Shown: positions 18,116-28,105 of the stretch, piece after piece
Layout: every line of letters begins with the position of its first letter
Position numbering within the stretch: position 1 is the first letter of the stretch
Assembly (NCBI GenBank): GCA_017631315.1
Contig: JAGBTN010000012.1
Location: 62,001-126,000 of the forward strand
Reading direction: 5' to 3'
Source: Bacteroidaceae bacterium
Lineage (GTDB): Bacteria > Bacteroidota > Bacteroidia > Bacteroidales > Bacteroidaceae
Length of the DNA stretch: 64,000 nt
The notes under the pieces: model-generated
Database searches by the model: none
The model's input: only the letters and a program-made list of their open reading frames with translations
What the model was told of the DNA's origin: nothing
Position numbers and translations under genes: made by a program

Positions 18116-19351
18116 TTAGAGATCGTATATGGTTACATTCTCTCTGACGTATTCGTTAACCTTGCTCTGGCGTGCCTTTACCTCCTTACGGATCTGGAAG
18201 AGATAGAGACCCCACTTCTCGGTGTACCACTTCTGTGCAATCTCAAGTTTCTTCAAGATGGCATTCATACCTTTTGTCTCAGGACCATTGTCCACCTGTA
18301 CCCAAGTGTCGAGATACTCGCGGAATGTCATATAAGAAGTCTCGTCTTCGTAAGTCACAGTGTTCTCGGCATTAGCCTTCGCGTCTGTCTGATGGAAGCT
18401 TGGCACGAAACGCTCTGTCTCCTCGCCTGTCTCGCTGTCGGTACTTGTCTCCTTCAGAATCTTGAAACGATTCCAAGGCTTGTTGGGCTCGTCGAGACCG
18501 GCAATCTGCAGAGAGTCGATAAGTTCATATACAAGCTCCTTGTCGCCTTCCTTCACGCCACCATTGGCACAAGCGTCGATGATGGTGTACATCCAACGGC
18601 AATCGGTGTCGGTGATGGTGCAGGACAATGTCTCCACGAAGTCCTCGTAGGTTGCAGAGGAAGCATAGTGGGTGATGAAACCCAAACTGTGAGACAAGAC
18701 AGAGTCGCGCTTCTGCCAGTCGCGGCCATCATAATCGCTGGGAGTAATCTGACCGAAGTTGACAGGATAAGACTTTGTCTGGTGCAGGATATGAGAGAAC
18801 TCATGGTGCATGGTGTGGAACTGATCCTTGTTCAAACGCTCGATGTCTGCAGCATTGTATTCGCTTTGGGGAGTCCAAAGCTTCATCTCGTTTACATTGA
18901 TAAGCGTAATCTTGACACCACCAGAAGCATAACCCAAAGTCTCGGTTTCCGTGGTGGGAGAATAAGCCTTTGAACCAATGAAGTGGAAAATACGGGGACC
19001 ATACTTCTTCATGAACTCTTCGCCTGCAGACTTTGTGTACACATCATAGAAGAGATACTTAATGAAGTGTGCCAAGAGCTGTGACTTCTTGTAGTCGGCA
19101 GGTGTGAGCTGATACTGCAACTGCGATGCAGGGAAGTTGAACTCGTACTGAATCTCTGTGTTGTAAGGCACTACAAAGTTGTCGTAGAGCCACTTGTCGA
19201 ACGGATAAGTAGCTTTGCTCTCATCTACTGCCGGTGTCGTGGTATCGAAGATTGATTCTGTGAAGTCATCTCCACCACGGCAAGAAGAGAAGGCAGCGAC
19301 AACTGCTGCTACGCATATTGTATATAATATCTTTTTCATCTTCTTACTCAT
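18116..19351 (-). CDS. Substrate-import-associated zinc metallohydrolase lipoprotein (HExxH)
   Basis: The 411-residue product (a start at Met5, position 19339, is also possible) has a lipobox ending FSSC with Cys24. It carries the gluzincin-type motif HEFSH at 183-187 within MHHEFSHILHQTK. Proteins with this layout accompany SusC/SusD pairs as substrate import-associated zinc metallohydrolase lipoproteins. The active site suggests hydrolysis of a peptide or related bond at the cell surface before TonB-dependent import of the product. Downstream are DUF4302 and a tailed secreted protein; upstream, 20 bp away, is susD. The actual substrate cannot be told from sequence; no glycoside hydrolase is present in this operon. 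Confidence 0.9.
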   Translation of the reverse strand: MSKKMKKILYTICVAAVVAAFSSCRGGDDFTESIFDTTTPAVDESKATYPFDKWLYDNFVVPYNTEIQYEFNFPASQLQYQLTPADYKKSQLLAHFIKYLFYDVYTKSAGEEFMKKYGPRIFHFIGSKAYSPTTETETLGYASGGVKITLINVNEMKLWTPQSEYNAADIERLNKDQFHTMHHEFSHILHQTKSYPVNFGQITPSDYDGRDWQKRDSVLSHSLGFITHYASSATYEDFVETLSCTITDTDCRWMYTIIDACANGGVKEGDKELVYELIDSLQIAGLDEPNKPWNRFKILKETSTDSETGEETERFVPSFHQTDAKANAENTVTYEDETSYMTFREYLDTWVQVDNGPETKGMNAILKKLEIAQKWYTEKWGLYLFQIRKEVKARQSKVNEYVRENVTIYDL

Positions 19352-19371
19352 TAAAGATTATCATCATCAAT

Positions 19372-21093
19372 TTATTTCTTGTTATTACCCTTAGGCTGAT
19401 ACACACCGGGTACCTTTATGGAAGAACCATCTTGCAACTTAACAGGACGAGTGCGGTCTGTAGAAGGATAACCTGCATCGACTACATTCTGCGGGATCTG
19501 CAATACACGACGGGGGTCGTTCCATGTCAGAGAGTCGGTATGGATTTCATCCTCGTTTGCGCCACGATAGTGGTGAATAACCTTGATACCATAACGCTTG
19601 ATGTCGAACCAACGCTGACCTTCATGAACAGTCTCGACACGACGGAAGTGCAAAATGCAGTCCAGCACGCTCAAATCATCGCCTGTCAGAACCTTCTCGA
19701 AGCCCATCTCTGCAGGATAGAGTTCACTAACCCAGTCGTTGTTCACCTTAGCACGGTTATACTTTGTCTTAATCTTATCCAAAGTAAGAGGATCTTCCAC
19801 CATGTGTGAACCGGTCCAAAGTTCCAAGTCCTTGATAGCACCATCGCGGTCGCCCAAGTAAAGTTTGGCTTCTGCACGGCAGAGAATTGTCTCGTCGGCA
19901 GTAAAGGGCTGATAAAGCTGATGCACATAACCAATACCTGCAATCTTGTCGGTGTACTCGAAGTACTCATACAGGCGGAAAAGCCATCCGCCATACTCCT
20001 GACCAGCACCGTTGACATAAACCATACCTGAGTAAGCAGGCAACACACCAGACCAGTTTGGACCACTACCAAAGCATGTCACATCCAAAGTAGAGGGAAT
20101 ATGCCATTCCTTACCATTCCAATCAGTAAATTTACCACCCTCGTTGATAGCAAAACGTGCACTAGAAACATGCATACGCCACTGCAGAGAGTAGGTGGAC
20201 TGAATCAGATAGTTGCAAGCCAACTTTTCGTCATTATAATCGTTGACCTTCATCTCCAATGTGTTCTGGTTGATAGCCTTCCAGTTACGAAGCTGAGGAT
20301 TTGCGCCCAGAGCATTGTTGGCATACTTCAAAGCCTTCTCGTAGTCGCGCTTGAAGAGGTAGAAACGTGCAGCAAACGCATTGGCAGCATTACGGTTGAA
20401 GTGGTAAGCGGGAACCTGATACTTTGAGTCATCGATAAGGTCGATACCCTCGAGAATATCGCGTTCGATTAGGTCGTACACTTCTGCAACACTCTTACGG
20501 TACTTGGGGTCGCCATAGTTTACGTTAACAGTGTTCTCAACTTCTCTTACATAAGCGATACCATTGTCCGAAAGACTACGTGTCTCGTCCTTGTATGCTT
20601 CTGCAAAAACGTTGACGAGAACAAAATGAAGATAACCACGCAGAACATGAGCCTCGCCCCAAGAATGAGCTAACTCAGGATCGTTTGCAGGGTCTTCACT
20701 CATCTGACGCATTGCATCGATGGCATGGTTGGCAACGGCAATACCTTGATAGTATGATTCCCATACGGTATAAGGAGTATCGTCTTCGCCTGTGCTGTAG
20801 TTGTCGATATCTTCCCACTTATAAGCCTGTTCGTGGAAAATGGCATAAGGAGAATTGTGAGTTGCAGGAACAACAACATTGTCGTCAACCAAATTGTCAC
20901 TACTCAACTCACAAAGAAGAGCAGGTGAAGACAAGGGATAGGCAGAAGTCAACAACTTGCTGACCTTATCTGCAGTGTCTATTTCAGTACGATTATCAGG
21001 AGCCTCGTCGAGCGCAGTGCAAGAGCACATGGCAACAATGCTAAACAATGAGATAGCAAGGAGGCTGTATATATTTCTATTCATATCCTTCAT
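19372..21093 (-). CDS. RagB/SusD family surface lipoprotein
   Basis: The 573-residue protein (Met4 at 21084, preceded by AAGGAT, is an alternative start) has a signal peptide with lipobox SCT (MCSCTALDEAP, Cys near 26). It has the TPR-rich SusD fold signatures: LRGYLHFVLVNVFAEAY near 150, NAFAARFYLFKRDYEKAL near 245, and the C-terminal RTRPVKLQDGSSIKVPGVYQPK tail. SusD proteins form the lid of the SusC channel and bind the nutrient. It starts 15 bp after the susC stop and pairs with it. Ligand specificity is not evident; the neighbouring metallohydrolase argues against a simple polysaccharide system. Confidence 0.95.
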   Translation of the reverse strand: MKDMNRNIYSLLAISLFSIVAMCSCTALDEAPDNRTEIDTADKVSKLLTSAYPLSSPALLCELSSDNLVDDNVVVPATHNSPYAIFHEQAYKWEDIDNYSTGEDDTPYTVWESYYQGIAVANHAIDAMRQMSEDPANDPELAHSWGEAHVLRGYLHFVLVNVFAEAYKDETRSLSDNGIAYVREVENTVNVNYGDPKYRKSVAEVYDLIERDILEGIDLIDDSKYQVPAYHFNRNAANAFAARFYLFKRDYEKALKYANNALGANPQLRNWKAINQNTLEMKVNDYNDEKLACNYLIQSTYSLQWRMHVSSARFAINEGGKFTDWNGKEWHIPSTLDVTCFGSGPNWSGVLPAYSGMVYVNGAGQEYGGWLFRLYEYFEYTDKIAGIGYVHQLYQPFTADETILCRAEAKLYLGDRDGAIKDLELWTGSHMVEDPLTLDKIKTKYNRAKVNNDWVSELYPAEMGFEKVLTGDDLSVLDCILHFRRVETVHEGQRWFDIKRYGIKVIHHYRGANEDEIHTDSLTWNDPRRVLQIPQNVVDAGYPSTDRTRPVKLQDGSSIKVPGVYQPKGNNKK

Positions 21094-21108
21094 ATTTCTT
21101 TTTCAACA

Positions 21109-24100
21109 TTAAAAACCGAGACGTACTGTTGCTGTAAACTGCTTGGTGATAGGAGCAGCCACACCACCTGAATTGATAAACTCGGGGTCTTGACCATTCA
21201 ACTTCTTGTCGGCATAGAGCAAGCAAAGGTTTGTTGCTGCAAACTTCACAGATGCACGATTGATGAATGATGTCTTCTTGAGCCATCCATCGGGCATTGT
21301 ATAGGTGAGAGCCACTTCCTTCAAGCGGATAAAGTCACCATTTGCAATACGCTCTGTTGAATAGTTGTAGGCATTGTATGCTGTACGCATTGCTGTAGAA
21401 CCATAACGGTCAACCTGGCTCTTAGATGCGATAGCCGGTACTGCTGTTAAAGCTTCGTCACCGGGGATCATCCAACGATTCTTAAAGTCGCGGGGAAGAG
21501 CTGAGAGGTCGCTATATGCGTATGAGAATACAGGATCGAGACGAACAACATTACCACCGGCATAGGTAAGGAAGAGGTCAAGAGAAAGTGAACCCCAATT
21601 CTTGCTCTTGTAGCTGAATGTGTTGTTGAATGAACCATAGAAGGTAGGATCTGAAGGACCTTCGTAAACGAGGAAGTCCTTTAAGTTCTCTGTCTCCTGG
21701 AGGTTCACATCACCTACAGTCTTTTCGCCTCTCTCGTTATATACCTGAGGCAGACCCTCCGAATTGAGGCCGGCGAACTGGTAGCTGAAGATAGAGCGTA
21801 CGGGATAGCCTTCGATTGCATAACCCAAACCTGTTACGAGGTCGACTGCACGGCTTGCAACCTCGAGAGAAGTAATCTTGTTCTTCGCCTTAGAGAAGAT
21901 GAAGTCTGAAGACCACTTGAAGCCATTCTCCTCGACATTAACAGTTGAAAGACCAAGTTCAACACCATTGGATTCCATGTCTGCCACGTTGGCATACTTG
22001 GCAATCTCACCACCTGCACCTTGAGTATAGGTGCGACCAATCAAGTCGTAGTTGTTACGTCCATATACATCGAAGGTCAAGGCAATACGATCCTTCAAGA
22101 AACTCAAATCGAGACCGACGTTCCATTCGTGCTTCTTCTCGTAGGTCAACTCTGAGTTAGCCAAAGAAGAGATGTAGATTGAAGACTCGGCTGCAGAGGT
22201 GAAGGGACGCCATGTGTTCTGGGTCATGAAGATAGCCTCGGCATTGGTTACCCATGCTGGACCTGTATCTGCTGTCAAAGAATAGCTACCACGCAACTTA
22301 ACCTGTGAGAGCCAAGACTTTGTACCTTCCATGAACTTCTCGTTGGTAAGGTCGTAAGCACCTGAGATGTTCCAAGTAGGCAGCCAACGGCTCTGACGGC
22401 TCTTACCCAAACGGTTGGTTCCCTCGTAGCGGAATGTACCATTCAAGGTGTAACGCTGGTCGAAGTTGTAGTTCACCTGGCCATAGTATGCCAAAGTATT
22501 GGTCAGAGTATATGATTCGCCGAAGTATTCGGTGTTCTCCTCATTCATCTGCTTGAGCCAGAGATACGGTGTATAGGTGATGCCACCATTGTCGAACTGG
22601 TAGCCCCAACCGGTCCAGTTTGTTGCTGTACGACGTACTGAAGAGTACTCTGTACCAACCATACCATTGAGTGTATGCAGGTCGTTGAACACATTATTAT
22701 ATTGTGTCATGAAACGGAATGTGTTAGACCTCATGTTGTCGTCGTACTGATACTTGATACCACCCTTCGGGAGGACAGACTCGGGCAGAGCCAACTCATT
22801 GTCGGGGTCGGTATAAAGCAAGGGGTTGTTGTCGCGGATTGTGGAGTTGTCGTCCTGTGCATCAACACCTGCACGGTAAGCATTAGCCTGGTTGGCTTTG
22901 TCCATCACGTTGTGCTGACGCTTTGTATGTGAGAGACGAGAAGAAATAAGGCCACTCATTCTCAACTCCTTGATAGGACGATATTCCAATTCGCCACGGA
23001 ACATCAATTCTGTTACCTGTATGTCGTTGTAGTTGTACTCCAACTCGTCGAAGATATTGAAGCCTGTGTAGAAACGGGTGTAATTGATGTTGGGGTCAAG
23101 ACAACGGCTGGTGTTCATCGCATAGCTGAAGGGGTTGATGTCGAAGTCACGCTTCACCTCACCTGTCACAACGTCGGTTGTACGGTTCAGTGAACCGGGA
23201 GCTTCCTGGTTACGCCAGCTACCCTGAGCTGCAAGCTTTACAGTAAGCTGCTCTGCACCTTTCTTGCCTGAAAGGATGTCGTAAGATGTGTTACCATTGA
23301 AGGTGTAACGGCTTACGCTACTACGATTTACGAACTGACCGGGGTCATTCAGAACTGACATAGAGAAGTAGTTCTGTGAACGGTCGGTACCGCCTGAAAT
23401 GCTGACAGAGTGGTTCTGCTGCATCTTGTTGGTGAACAGGAGGTCGAACCAGTCGGTGTTGCGGAACTCGGCTGCCTGAAGGTAAGCATTACGCGCTGCC
23501 TCTGTATTCTGCAAACCGAATGCGCCACTTGTGGCGTCGTATTTACGCAATTGCTGGAACATGTAGCCGTAAATACCGGTGTTCTGAGCATTCACCATAT
23601 TGTCGAGCTGGAGCCAACCCTTATCGTACATCTCCTTGTAAACACCCATCATCTCCTGAGAGTTCATGATGTTAAAGTTGTTGTAGCTGGGTTTGATGCG
23701 TGTTGTAAACTCGCCAGTGTAGTTGACGCTGGCACGGCCCTTTGAACCTTTTTTGGTTGTTACAACAATCACACCGCCCATGGCACGAGCACCATAGATG
23801 GAGGTTGCAGAGCCGTCCTTCAGGACAGTGAAGCTCTCGATGTCGTCGGAGTTCAAGCCTGCCACTGCAGAAGAGATAAGGGTCTTGGCATCACCTGAAG
23901 CCAAATCGTCGGCACTAACGTCGACATTGTCTTCGTAGATTACACCATCCACAACCCAAAGAGGCTTGGAGTTACCGTAGATAGACGTAGCACCACGCAC
24001 ACGAATCTTAGGTGACGCACCGAAGGTTCCAGTGACATTGGTCACCTGCACACCGGCTACACGTCCTTCCAACGAACGGCTAACATCGGCCATACCGGAA

Positions 24101-24495
24101 AGTTTGATTTTCTCGGCATCAACCGTTGCTGCTGCACCCGTAAACAGTCGTTTGTCCATCTGCTGATGACCTGTTACAACGACCTCCGTCATCTGGGTGT
24201 CTTCGTTTTTCAACATGATACGCATACCGTTCTTGGCCTTCACCTTCTCGGTTTTCATACCAATCATTGACACTACCAAAACAGAATTCGACTTTACGTC
24301 CGTCAATGTGAACTTACCGTCGAGATCCGTAATGGCTCTTTTCTGTGTTCCTTCCACCAGAACGTTACAGCCCATCAAGGGTTCGTTGTCGTCGGCAGAG
24401 AACACGGTTCCCGAAATAGTTGTCTGAGCCACCGCCGTTCCTATACACAGGAAGAGCGCAGCCAAGACTACAACAAATTTTTTATAAAACCACAT
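21109..24495 (-). CDS. SusC/RagA family TonB-linked outer-membrane transporter
   Basis: The product is about 1128 residues from ATG 24495, chosen because the signal peptide MWFYKKFVVVLAALFL begins there; a Met 13 codons upstream (24534) only adds a hydrophobic stretch without sense. After the signal come a carboxypeptidase-regulatory-like domain (TISGTVFSADDNEPLMG), the plug with the SusC signatures WVVDGVIYED and DGSATSIYGARAMGGVIVV, and a 22-strand barrel ending in FTATVRLGF. It imports its substrate with SusD using TonB energy. It is the first gene of a five-gene operon. The promoter element lies about 140 nt upstream, so the leader is long, which is common for susC and may allow post-transcriptional control. 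Confidence 0.96.
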   Translation of the reverse strand: MWFYKKFVVVLAALFLCIGTAVAQTTISGTVFSADDNEPLMGCNVLVEGTQKRAITDLDGKFTLTDVKSNSVLVVSMIGMKTEKVKAKNGMRIMLKNEDTQMTEVVVTGHQQMDKRLFTGAAATVDAEKIKLSGMADVSRSLEGRVAGVQVTNVTGTFGASPKIRVRGATSIYGNSKPLWVVDGVIYEDNVDVSADDLASGDAKTLISSAVAGLNSDDIESFTVLKDGSATSIYGARAMGGVIVVTTKKGSKGRASVNYTGEFTTRIKPSYNNFNIMNSQEMMGVYKEMYDKGWLQLDNMVNAQNTGIYGYMFQQLRKYDATSGAFGLQNTEAARNAYLQAAEFRNTDWFDLLFTNKMQQNHSVSISGGTDRSQNYFSMSVLNDPGQFVNRSSVSRYTFNGNTSYDILSGKKGAEQLTVKLAAQGSWRNQEAPGSLNRTTDVVTGEVKRDFDINPFSYAMNTSRCLDPNINYTRFYTGFNIFDELEYNYNDIQVTELMFRGELEYRPIKELRMSGLISSRLSHTKRQHNVMDKANQANAYRAGVDAQDDNSTIRDNNPLLYTDPDNELALPESVLPKGGIKYQYDDNMRSNTFRFMTQYNNVFNDLHTLNGMVGTEYSSVRRTATNWTGWGYQFDNGGITYTPYLWLKQMNEENTEYFGESYTLTNTLAYYGQVNYNFDQRYTLNGTFRYEGTNRLGKSRQSRWLPTWNISGAYDLTNEKFMEGTKSWLSQVKLRGSYSLTADTGPAWVTNAEAIFMTQNTWRPFTSAAESSIYISSLANSELTYEKKHEWNVGLDLSFLKDRIALTFDVYGRNNYDLIGRTYTQGAGGEIAKYANVADMESNGVELGLSTVNVEENGFKWSSDFIFSKAKNKITSLEVASRAVDLVTGLGYAIEGYPVRSIFSYQFAGLNSEGLPQVYNERGEKTVGDVNLQETENLKDFLVYEGPSDPTFYGSFNNTFSYKSKNWGSLSLDLFLTYAGGNVVRLDPVFSYAYSDLSALPRDFKNRWMIPGDEALTAVPAIASKSQVDRYGSTAMRTAYNAYNYSTERIANGDFIRLKEVALTYTMPDGWLKKTSFINRASVKFAATNLCLLYADKKLNGQDPEFINSGGVAAPITKQFTATVRLGF

Positions 24496-24640
24496 TATTT
24501 TAATTATTATTACTTCTATGTTTTCCAAATGCAAAGACAGCTAATACCAAAGCCTGTCACTATTAAGTATCCTAATAACTATATACCTTATTATATATAT
24601 AATGTATAGTAAAATCTAAACATTTTTTGAAATTTAGCCA

Positions 24641-24648
24641 CAAAGGTA
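24641..24648 (-). promoter_or_regulatory. TAnnTTTG element of the susC operon
   Basis: Minus strand TACCTTTG with a TTTG candidate 22 bp upstream (24671-24674). Predicted leader of about 140 nt to the susC ATG. No regulator gene is adjacent. Confidence 0.65.
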
Positions 24649-24836
24649 AGACTATTTTTTCAAATATTAGCAAATAGTACTCTAAAATTTAATAATTTTA
24701 TGCAAAAGCACACCACAATGGCCGTTTTCCTTACTTTTTGTACAGGATTACTTAAGGTTTACAACAAGAATCTCATTATTTGAGCGACGCAGAAAAAAGG
24801 AATCCAAAAACATGCCTAAACCACATCGAAAATATA

Positions 24837-24924
24837 GGTTAAGCATTATGGAGATAATGGTTAACCATTACCTAAAGAAAGGTTCACCATTCTGGGCAAT
24901 TAGGTTAAGCATTCCGGAAACAAA
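24837..24924. repeat. 22-bp-period intergenic array, GGTTAACCATTAT family, four units
   Basis: Units start at 24837, 24859, 24881 and 24903, with cores GGTTAAGCATTAT, GGTTAACCATTAC, GGTTCACCATTCT and GGTTAAGCATTCC. The array lies in the 479-bp gap between the susC start and the oadB stop; its last unit abuts the oadB terminator. Confidence 0.9.
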
Positions 24925-24953
24925 AAGTGCGCCTCCGCAAAGCAGAAGCGCAC
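24921..24953 (-). terminator. Rho-independent terminator after oadB
   Basis: On the minus strand GTGCGC and GCGCAC, extended by partly paired bases, form a hairpin followed by TTTTTG. It lies 22 bp after the oadB stop. Confidence 0.85.
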
Positions 24954-24974
24954 CTCATTATATTAAATAGATTA

Positions 24975-26231
24975 TTAGCCCAAGAAACTTATCAGTACAC
25001 CGGCAGCAACAGCCGAGCCGATAACGCCACTGATATTGCTGGACATACAATAGTTCAGCACATGGTTCTTCGGATCATACTTCGTACTGATAAGGTTACA
25101 AACGCGGCTTGCCATTGGCACAGCACTGAGACCTGTGGCACCCACAAGTGGGTTAATCTTCTTCTTAGAGAAGAGGTTCCAGACCTTCACCATGCAGATA
25201 CCGCTGGCAATACTCAAAGCAAAAGCACAGAAGCCGCCCGCAACAATACCGAGAGTGGTAACATTGATAAAGGCATCAACTGTCATTGTTGCACCTACGC
25301 AGAGTCCCAAGAAGATGGTGGCTGCATTCATAATGCCATTGCTGGCTGCATCAAAGAGACGGAAAGTGTCGTTGCCAATCTCCTTCAATAAGTTACCAAA
25401 CATCAGCATACCCACCAAACTTACTGCTGTAGGCACAAAGATTGCTACAATAGTTGTTACGGCAATGGGGAAAATAATCTTCAGTGCACGCATATTCTTT
25501 ATCTGCATGGTGTCGGGATACAACTTATCCTGCTCCTTCATATTGATGCGAAGTTCCTTCTCGGTGCACAAGCATTTAACCACAAGAGGGATAATCACAG
25601 GCACAAGAGCCATATAACTATATGCGGCAATAGCGATAGGACCAAGCAAATGTGGAGCGAGTTTAATCGTCGTAAAGATAGCCGTTGGTCCATCAGCACC
25701 ACCAATGATGCCAAGAGAGGCAGCCTCCTGCGGAGTAAAGCCAATCAGCAAGGCAACAAGCAGAACAGCAAAAATACCCATCTGTGCTGCAGCGCCAAAG
25801 ATAGCAAGCTTAAGGTTGCGCAGCATCGGGCCGAAGTCCGTCAATGCACCTACACCCATAAAGATAACAGGAGGCAACAAACCACTCTTGATAAGAGCAT
25901 AGTAAAGATAGTTCATCAAGCCGAGGTCGTGAGCAATCTCATGAAGAGGCATCGAGTAAATATCCTTCTTTACCATTACACCATTCTTCATAAATTCGAC
26001 CATACCATGACTGTCAGCCTGCAACACACCCATTCCACCACCCGGGAAGTTAGCTATAAGCACACCGAATGCAATCGGGACAAGCAACAAAGGCTCGTAT
26101 TTTTTCACAATGCCCAAGTAGAGCAAAGTGAAAGCAAGCAAGTACATTACAATGAACAACGGATTCTCGCCAATGGCAGAAAACGCTGTCATCGCGTACA
26201 GCTTATCGAGGATTTCATATATCATTTCCAT
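24975..26231 (-). CDS. oadB: Na+-translocating decarboxylase beta subunit
   Basis: The membrane subunit decarboxylates carboxybiotin and exports Na+. The 418-residue protein has about ten hydrophobic segments and the family motif GGADGPTAIFTTIKLAP near 178, plus the conserved ATIFLGLCVGATM and SGVIGSAVAAGVLISFLG at the end. It is the last gene of the operon order gamma, alpha, beta, 16 bp after the alpha subunit. Whether the substrate is oxaloacetate or methylmalonyl-CoA depends on the alpha subunit; the alpha here points to oxaloacetate or pyruvate-type chemistry. The system links fermentation of dicarboxylates to a sodium gradient. Confidence 0.95.
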   Translation of the reverse strand: MEMIYEILDKLYAMTAFSAIGENPLFIVMYLLAFTLLYLGIVKKYEPLLLVPIAFGVLIANFPGGGMGVLQADSHGMVEFMKNGVMVKKDIYSMPLHEIAHDLGLMNYLYYALIKSGLLPPVIFMGVGALTDFGPMLRNLKLAIFGAAAQMGIFAVLLVALLIGFTPQEAASLGIIGGADGPTAIFTTIKLAPHLLGPIAIAAYSYMALVPVIIPLVVKCLCTEKELRINMKEQDKLYPDTMQIKNMRALKIIFPIAVTTIVAIFVPTAVSLVGMLMFGNLLKEIGNDTFRLFDAASNGIMNAATIFLGLCVGATMTVDAFINVTTLGIVAGGFCAFALSIASGICMVKVWNLFSKKKINPLVGATGLSAVPMASRVCNLISTKYDPKNHVLNYCMSSNISGVIGSAVAAGVLISFLG

Positions 26232-26247
26232 AATACACTCCTACTCT

Positions 26248-28080
26248 TTAAGCAAGTTTCATGATGGGATCATCCTCCTCAACAGAATCACCACTATTTG
26301 CCAAAATAGCAGTAATGATGCCTGCCTTATCAGCACGAATGGCATTGAAAGTCTTCATCGCCTCGATGTAGCAAAGCACATCGCCTTCCTGAACGGCATC
26401 GCCAACCTTCTTAGGAGTTTCGCTATTATCCTTCGTCAAATAGAACTTACCTTCCAGCGGAGCAAGCAAATCGGAGCCTTCACCTGCAGCTACAGGAGCA
26501 GCAGAAGCCGGAGTGGCAGCAGGCGCATCGTTGCCGTATGCTATATTCACCTCGTAAGTCTGACCATTCACACTCACCTTGATTTGCTTAGGCATTTCGC
26601 TGGCAGTAGGAGCATTCTTCTTTGCCTTGCGTTCAGCAAGATCCTTTTCGAAGTCAGCTTTTGCCTTACCACTCTTGTATGCACGATACTGCTCGGGGTG
26701 CATTGCCAACTCAAAGAGTTCTTCGTCATCCTCGCCAAGTTCCCAGTTGTTCTGCTTCATTTCTGCACGGAACTCATCAAGTTTGTCGGGATAATAGCTT
26801 TGGGGATCATTCGTCTCGAACTCACGGCCTTGCTCCTTAGCCATATCAATCAGTTCCTGAGCAACAGGACCTGCCAGTTGTCCGCTCTTGCCTAAAATCA
26901 TATCCCAGATGTTATCGGCAATCATGCTCCAACGCTCCTTGCCTTTTTCCATCTGGATAACATTCATCAGAGCCAAATTCTTAACATACTGGCTGAACGG
27001 TGTCACCAGACAAGGATAACCAACCTTTGGCCAAACATAAGCCACCTCATCGAAAAGTTTAACAAGCAATTGGTCGGTAGTCAGTTCGGGCTGATTGTTC
27101 TTTACCTTCCATTTGTTCAAACTCTTCAAGTTATCCTCGAGATCTGTCATCAATGAACCCATCATGCCACCAGGCAAACCGGGTTTAACAAGTAACGAAT
27201 TATTGATATGATTGAGCTGGGGAATGTAATAACCAAGGAAGTCATCGTACATCTCCTGAATCATCGTACGAGCCTCCATATATGCTTCCATATTGATTTC
27301 CTTAACCTGGAATCCAGCATCCTTCAACATTTCCTGAACAGCAATGATGTCAGCATGACCTGTACCCCAAGACAAGGGAGACATTGCTGTGTCAATATAA
27401 TCACAACCAGCCTTTGCAACTTCCAAAATAGAAGCCATGCAGAAGCCAGGACCAGCATGACTGTGATACTGAATAACAATATCATTCTTATATGCCTTGA
27501 TGCCTTCTACAATCTTGCCAAGGCTTACAGGACGACCAATGCCGGCCATATCCTTGAGGCAAATCTCGTCTGCGCCTGCATCGATAAACGTCTTAGCCAA
27601 ATCCACATAATAATCAACAGTGTGAATAGGGCTATGGGTGATGCACAAACTAGCCTGAGCAATCATGCCGGCCTCCTTGGCATACTGAATAGAAGGAATA
27701 ACATTACGTGTGTCATTCAATCCACAAAAAATACGTGTAATATCTGTACCCTGCGCCTTCTTAACTTTATAGAAAAGCTTGCGAACATCCTTGGGACAAG
27801 GACTCATGCGCAAACCATTAAGAGCACGATCAAGCATATGTGTCTGGATACCTACCTCATGGAAAGGCTTTGTCCATTGACGAACACTCACGTTGGGATT
27901 TTCGCCATAAAGCAGATTGACCTGTTCAAAGCCACCGCCATTAGTTTCTACACGATCAAAACAGCCCATCCGAATAATAGCGGGGGCAATCTTTACAAGT
28001 TGGTCAACGCGTGGCTGATACTTACCTGCACTCTGCCACATATCGCGGAAGACCAAGCTGAACTTTACTTCTTTCTTCAT
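26248..28080 (-). CDS. oadA: Oxaloacetate decarboxylase alpha subunit, carboxyltransferase plus biotinyl domain
   Basis: The 610-residue protein has an HMGL-like TIM barrel (1-300; LVFRDMWQSA, DEICLKDMAG near 195, IQYHSHAGPGF and DTAMSPLSWGTGHAD) and a conserved carboxylase domain (300-450; LPGGMMGSLMTDLEDNL). After an Ala/Pro linker (about 525-545) comes a biotinyl domain with the attachment site EAMKTFNA near 580. It transfers the carboxyl group of oxaloacetate to biotin for the membrane subunit to decarboxylate. The gene lies between oadG (25 bp) and oadB (16 bp). Biotin ligase is not in this window. Related names are pyruvate carboxylase subunit B and methylmalonyl decarboxylase; the carboxyltransferase type favours OadA. 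Confidence 0.95.
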   Translation of the reverse strand: MKKEVKFSLVFRDMWQSAGKYQPRVDQLVKIAPAIIRMGCFDRVETNGGGFEQVNLLYGENPNVSVRQWTKPFHEVGIQTHMLDRALNGLRMSPCPKDVRKLFYKVKKAQGTDITRIFCGLNDTRNVIPSIQYAKEAGMIAQASLCITHSPIHTVDYYVDLAKTFIDAGADEICLKDMAGIGRPVSLGKIVEGIKAYKNDIVIQYHSHAGPGFCMASILEVAKAGCDYIDTAMSPLSWGTGHADIIAVQEMLKDAGFQVKEINMEAYMEARTMIQEMYDDFLGYYIPQLNHINNSLLVKPGLPGGMMGSLMTDLEDNLKSLNKWKVKNNQPELTTDQLLVKLFDEVAYVWPKVGYPCLVTPFSQYVKNLALMNVIQMEKGKERWSMIADNIWDMILGKSGQLAGPVAQELIDMAKEQGREFETNDPQSYYPDKLDEFRAEMKQNNWELGEDDEELFELAMHPEQYRAYKSGKAKADFEKDLAERKAKKNAPTASEMPKQIKVSVNGQTYEVNIAYGNDAPAATPASAAPVAAGEGSDLLAPLEGKFYLTKDNSETPKKVGDAVQEGDVLCYIEAMKTFNAIRADKAGIITAILANSGDSVEEDDPIMKLA

Positions 28081-28105
28081 TGTATTACCTTGAAACTTTT
28101 TCTTT

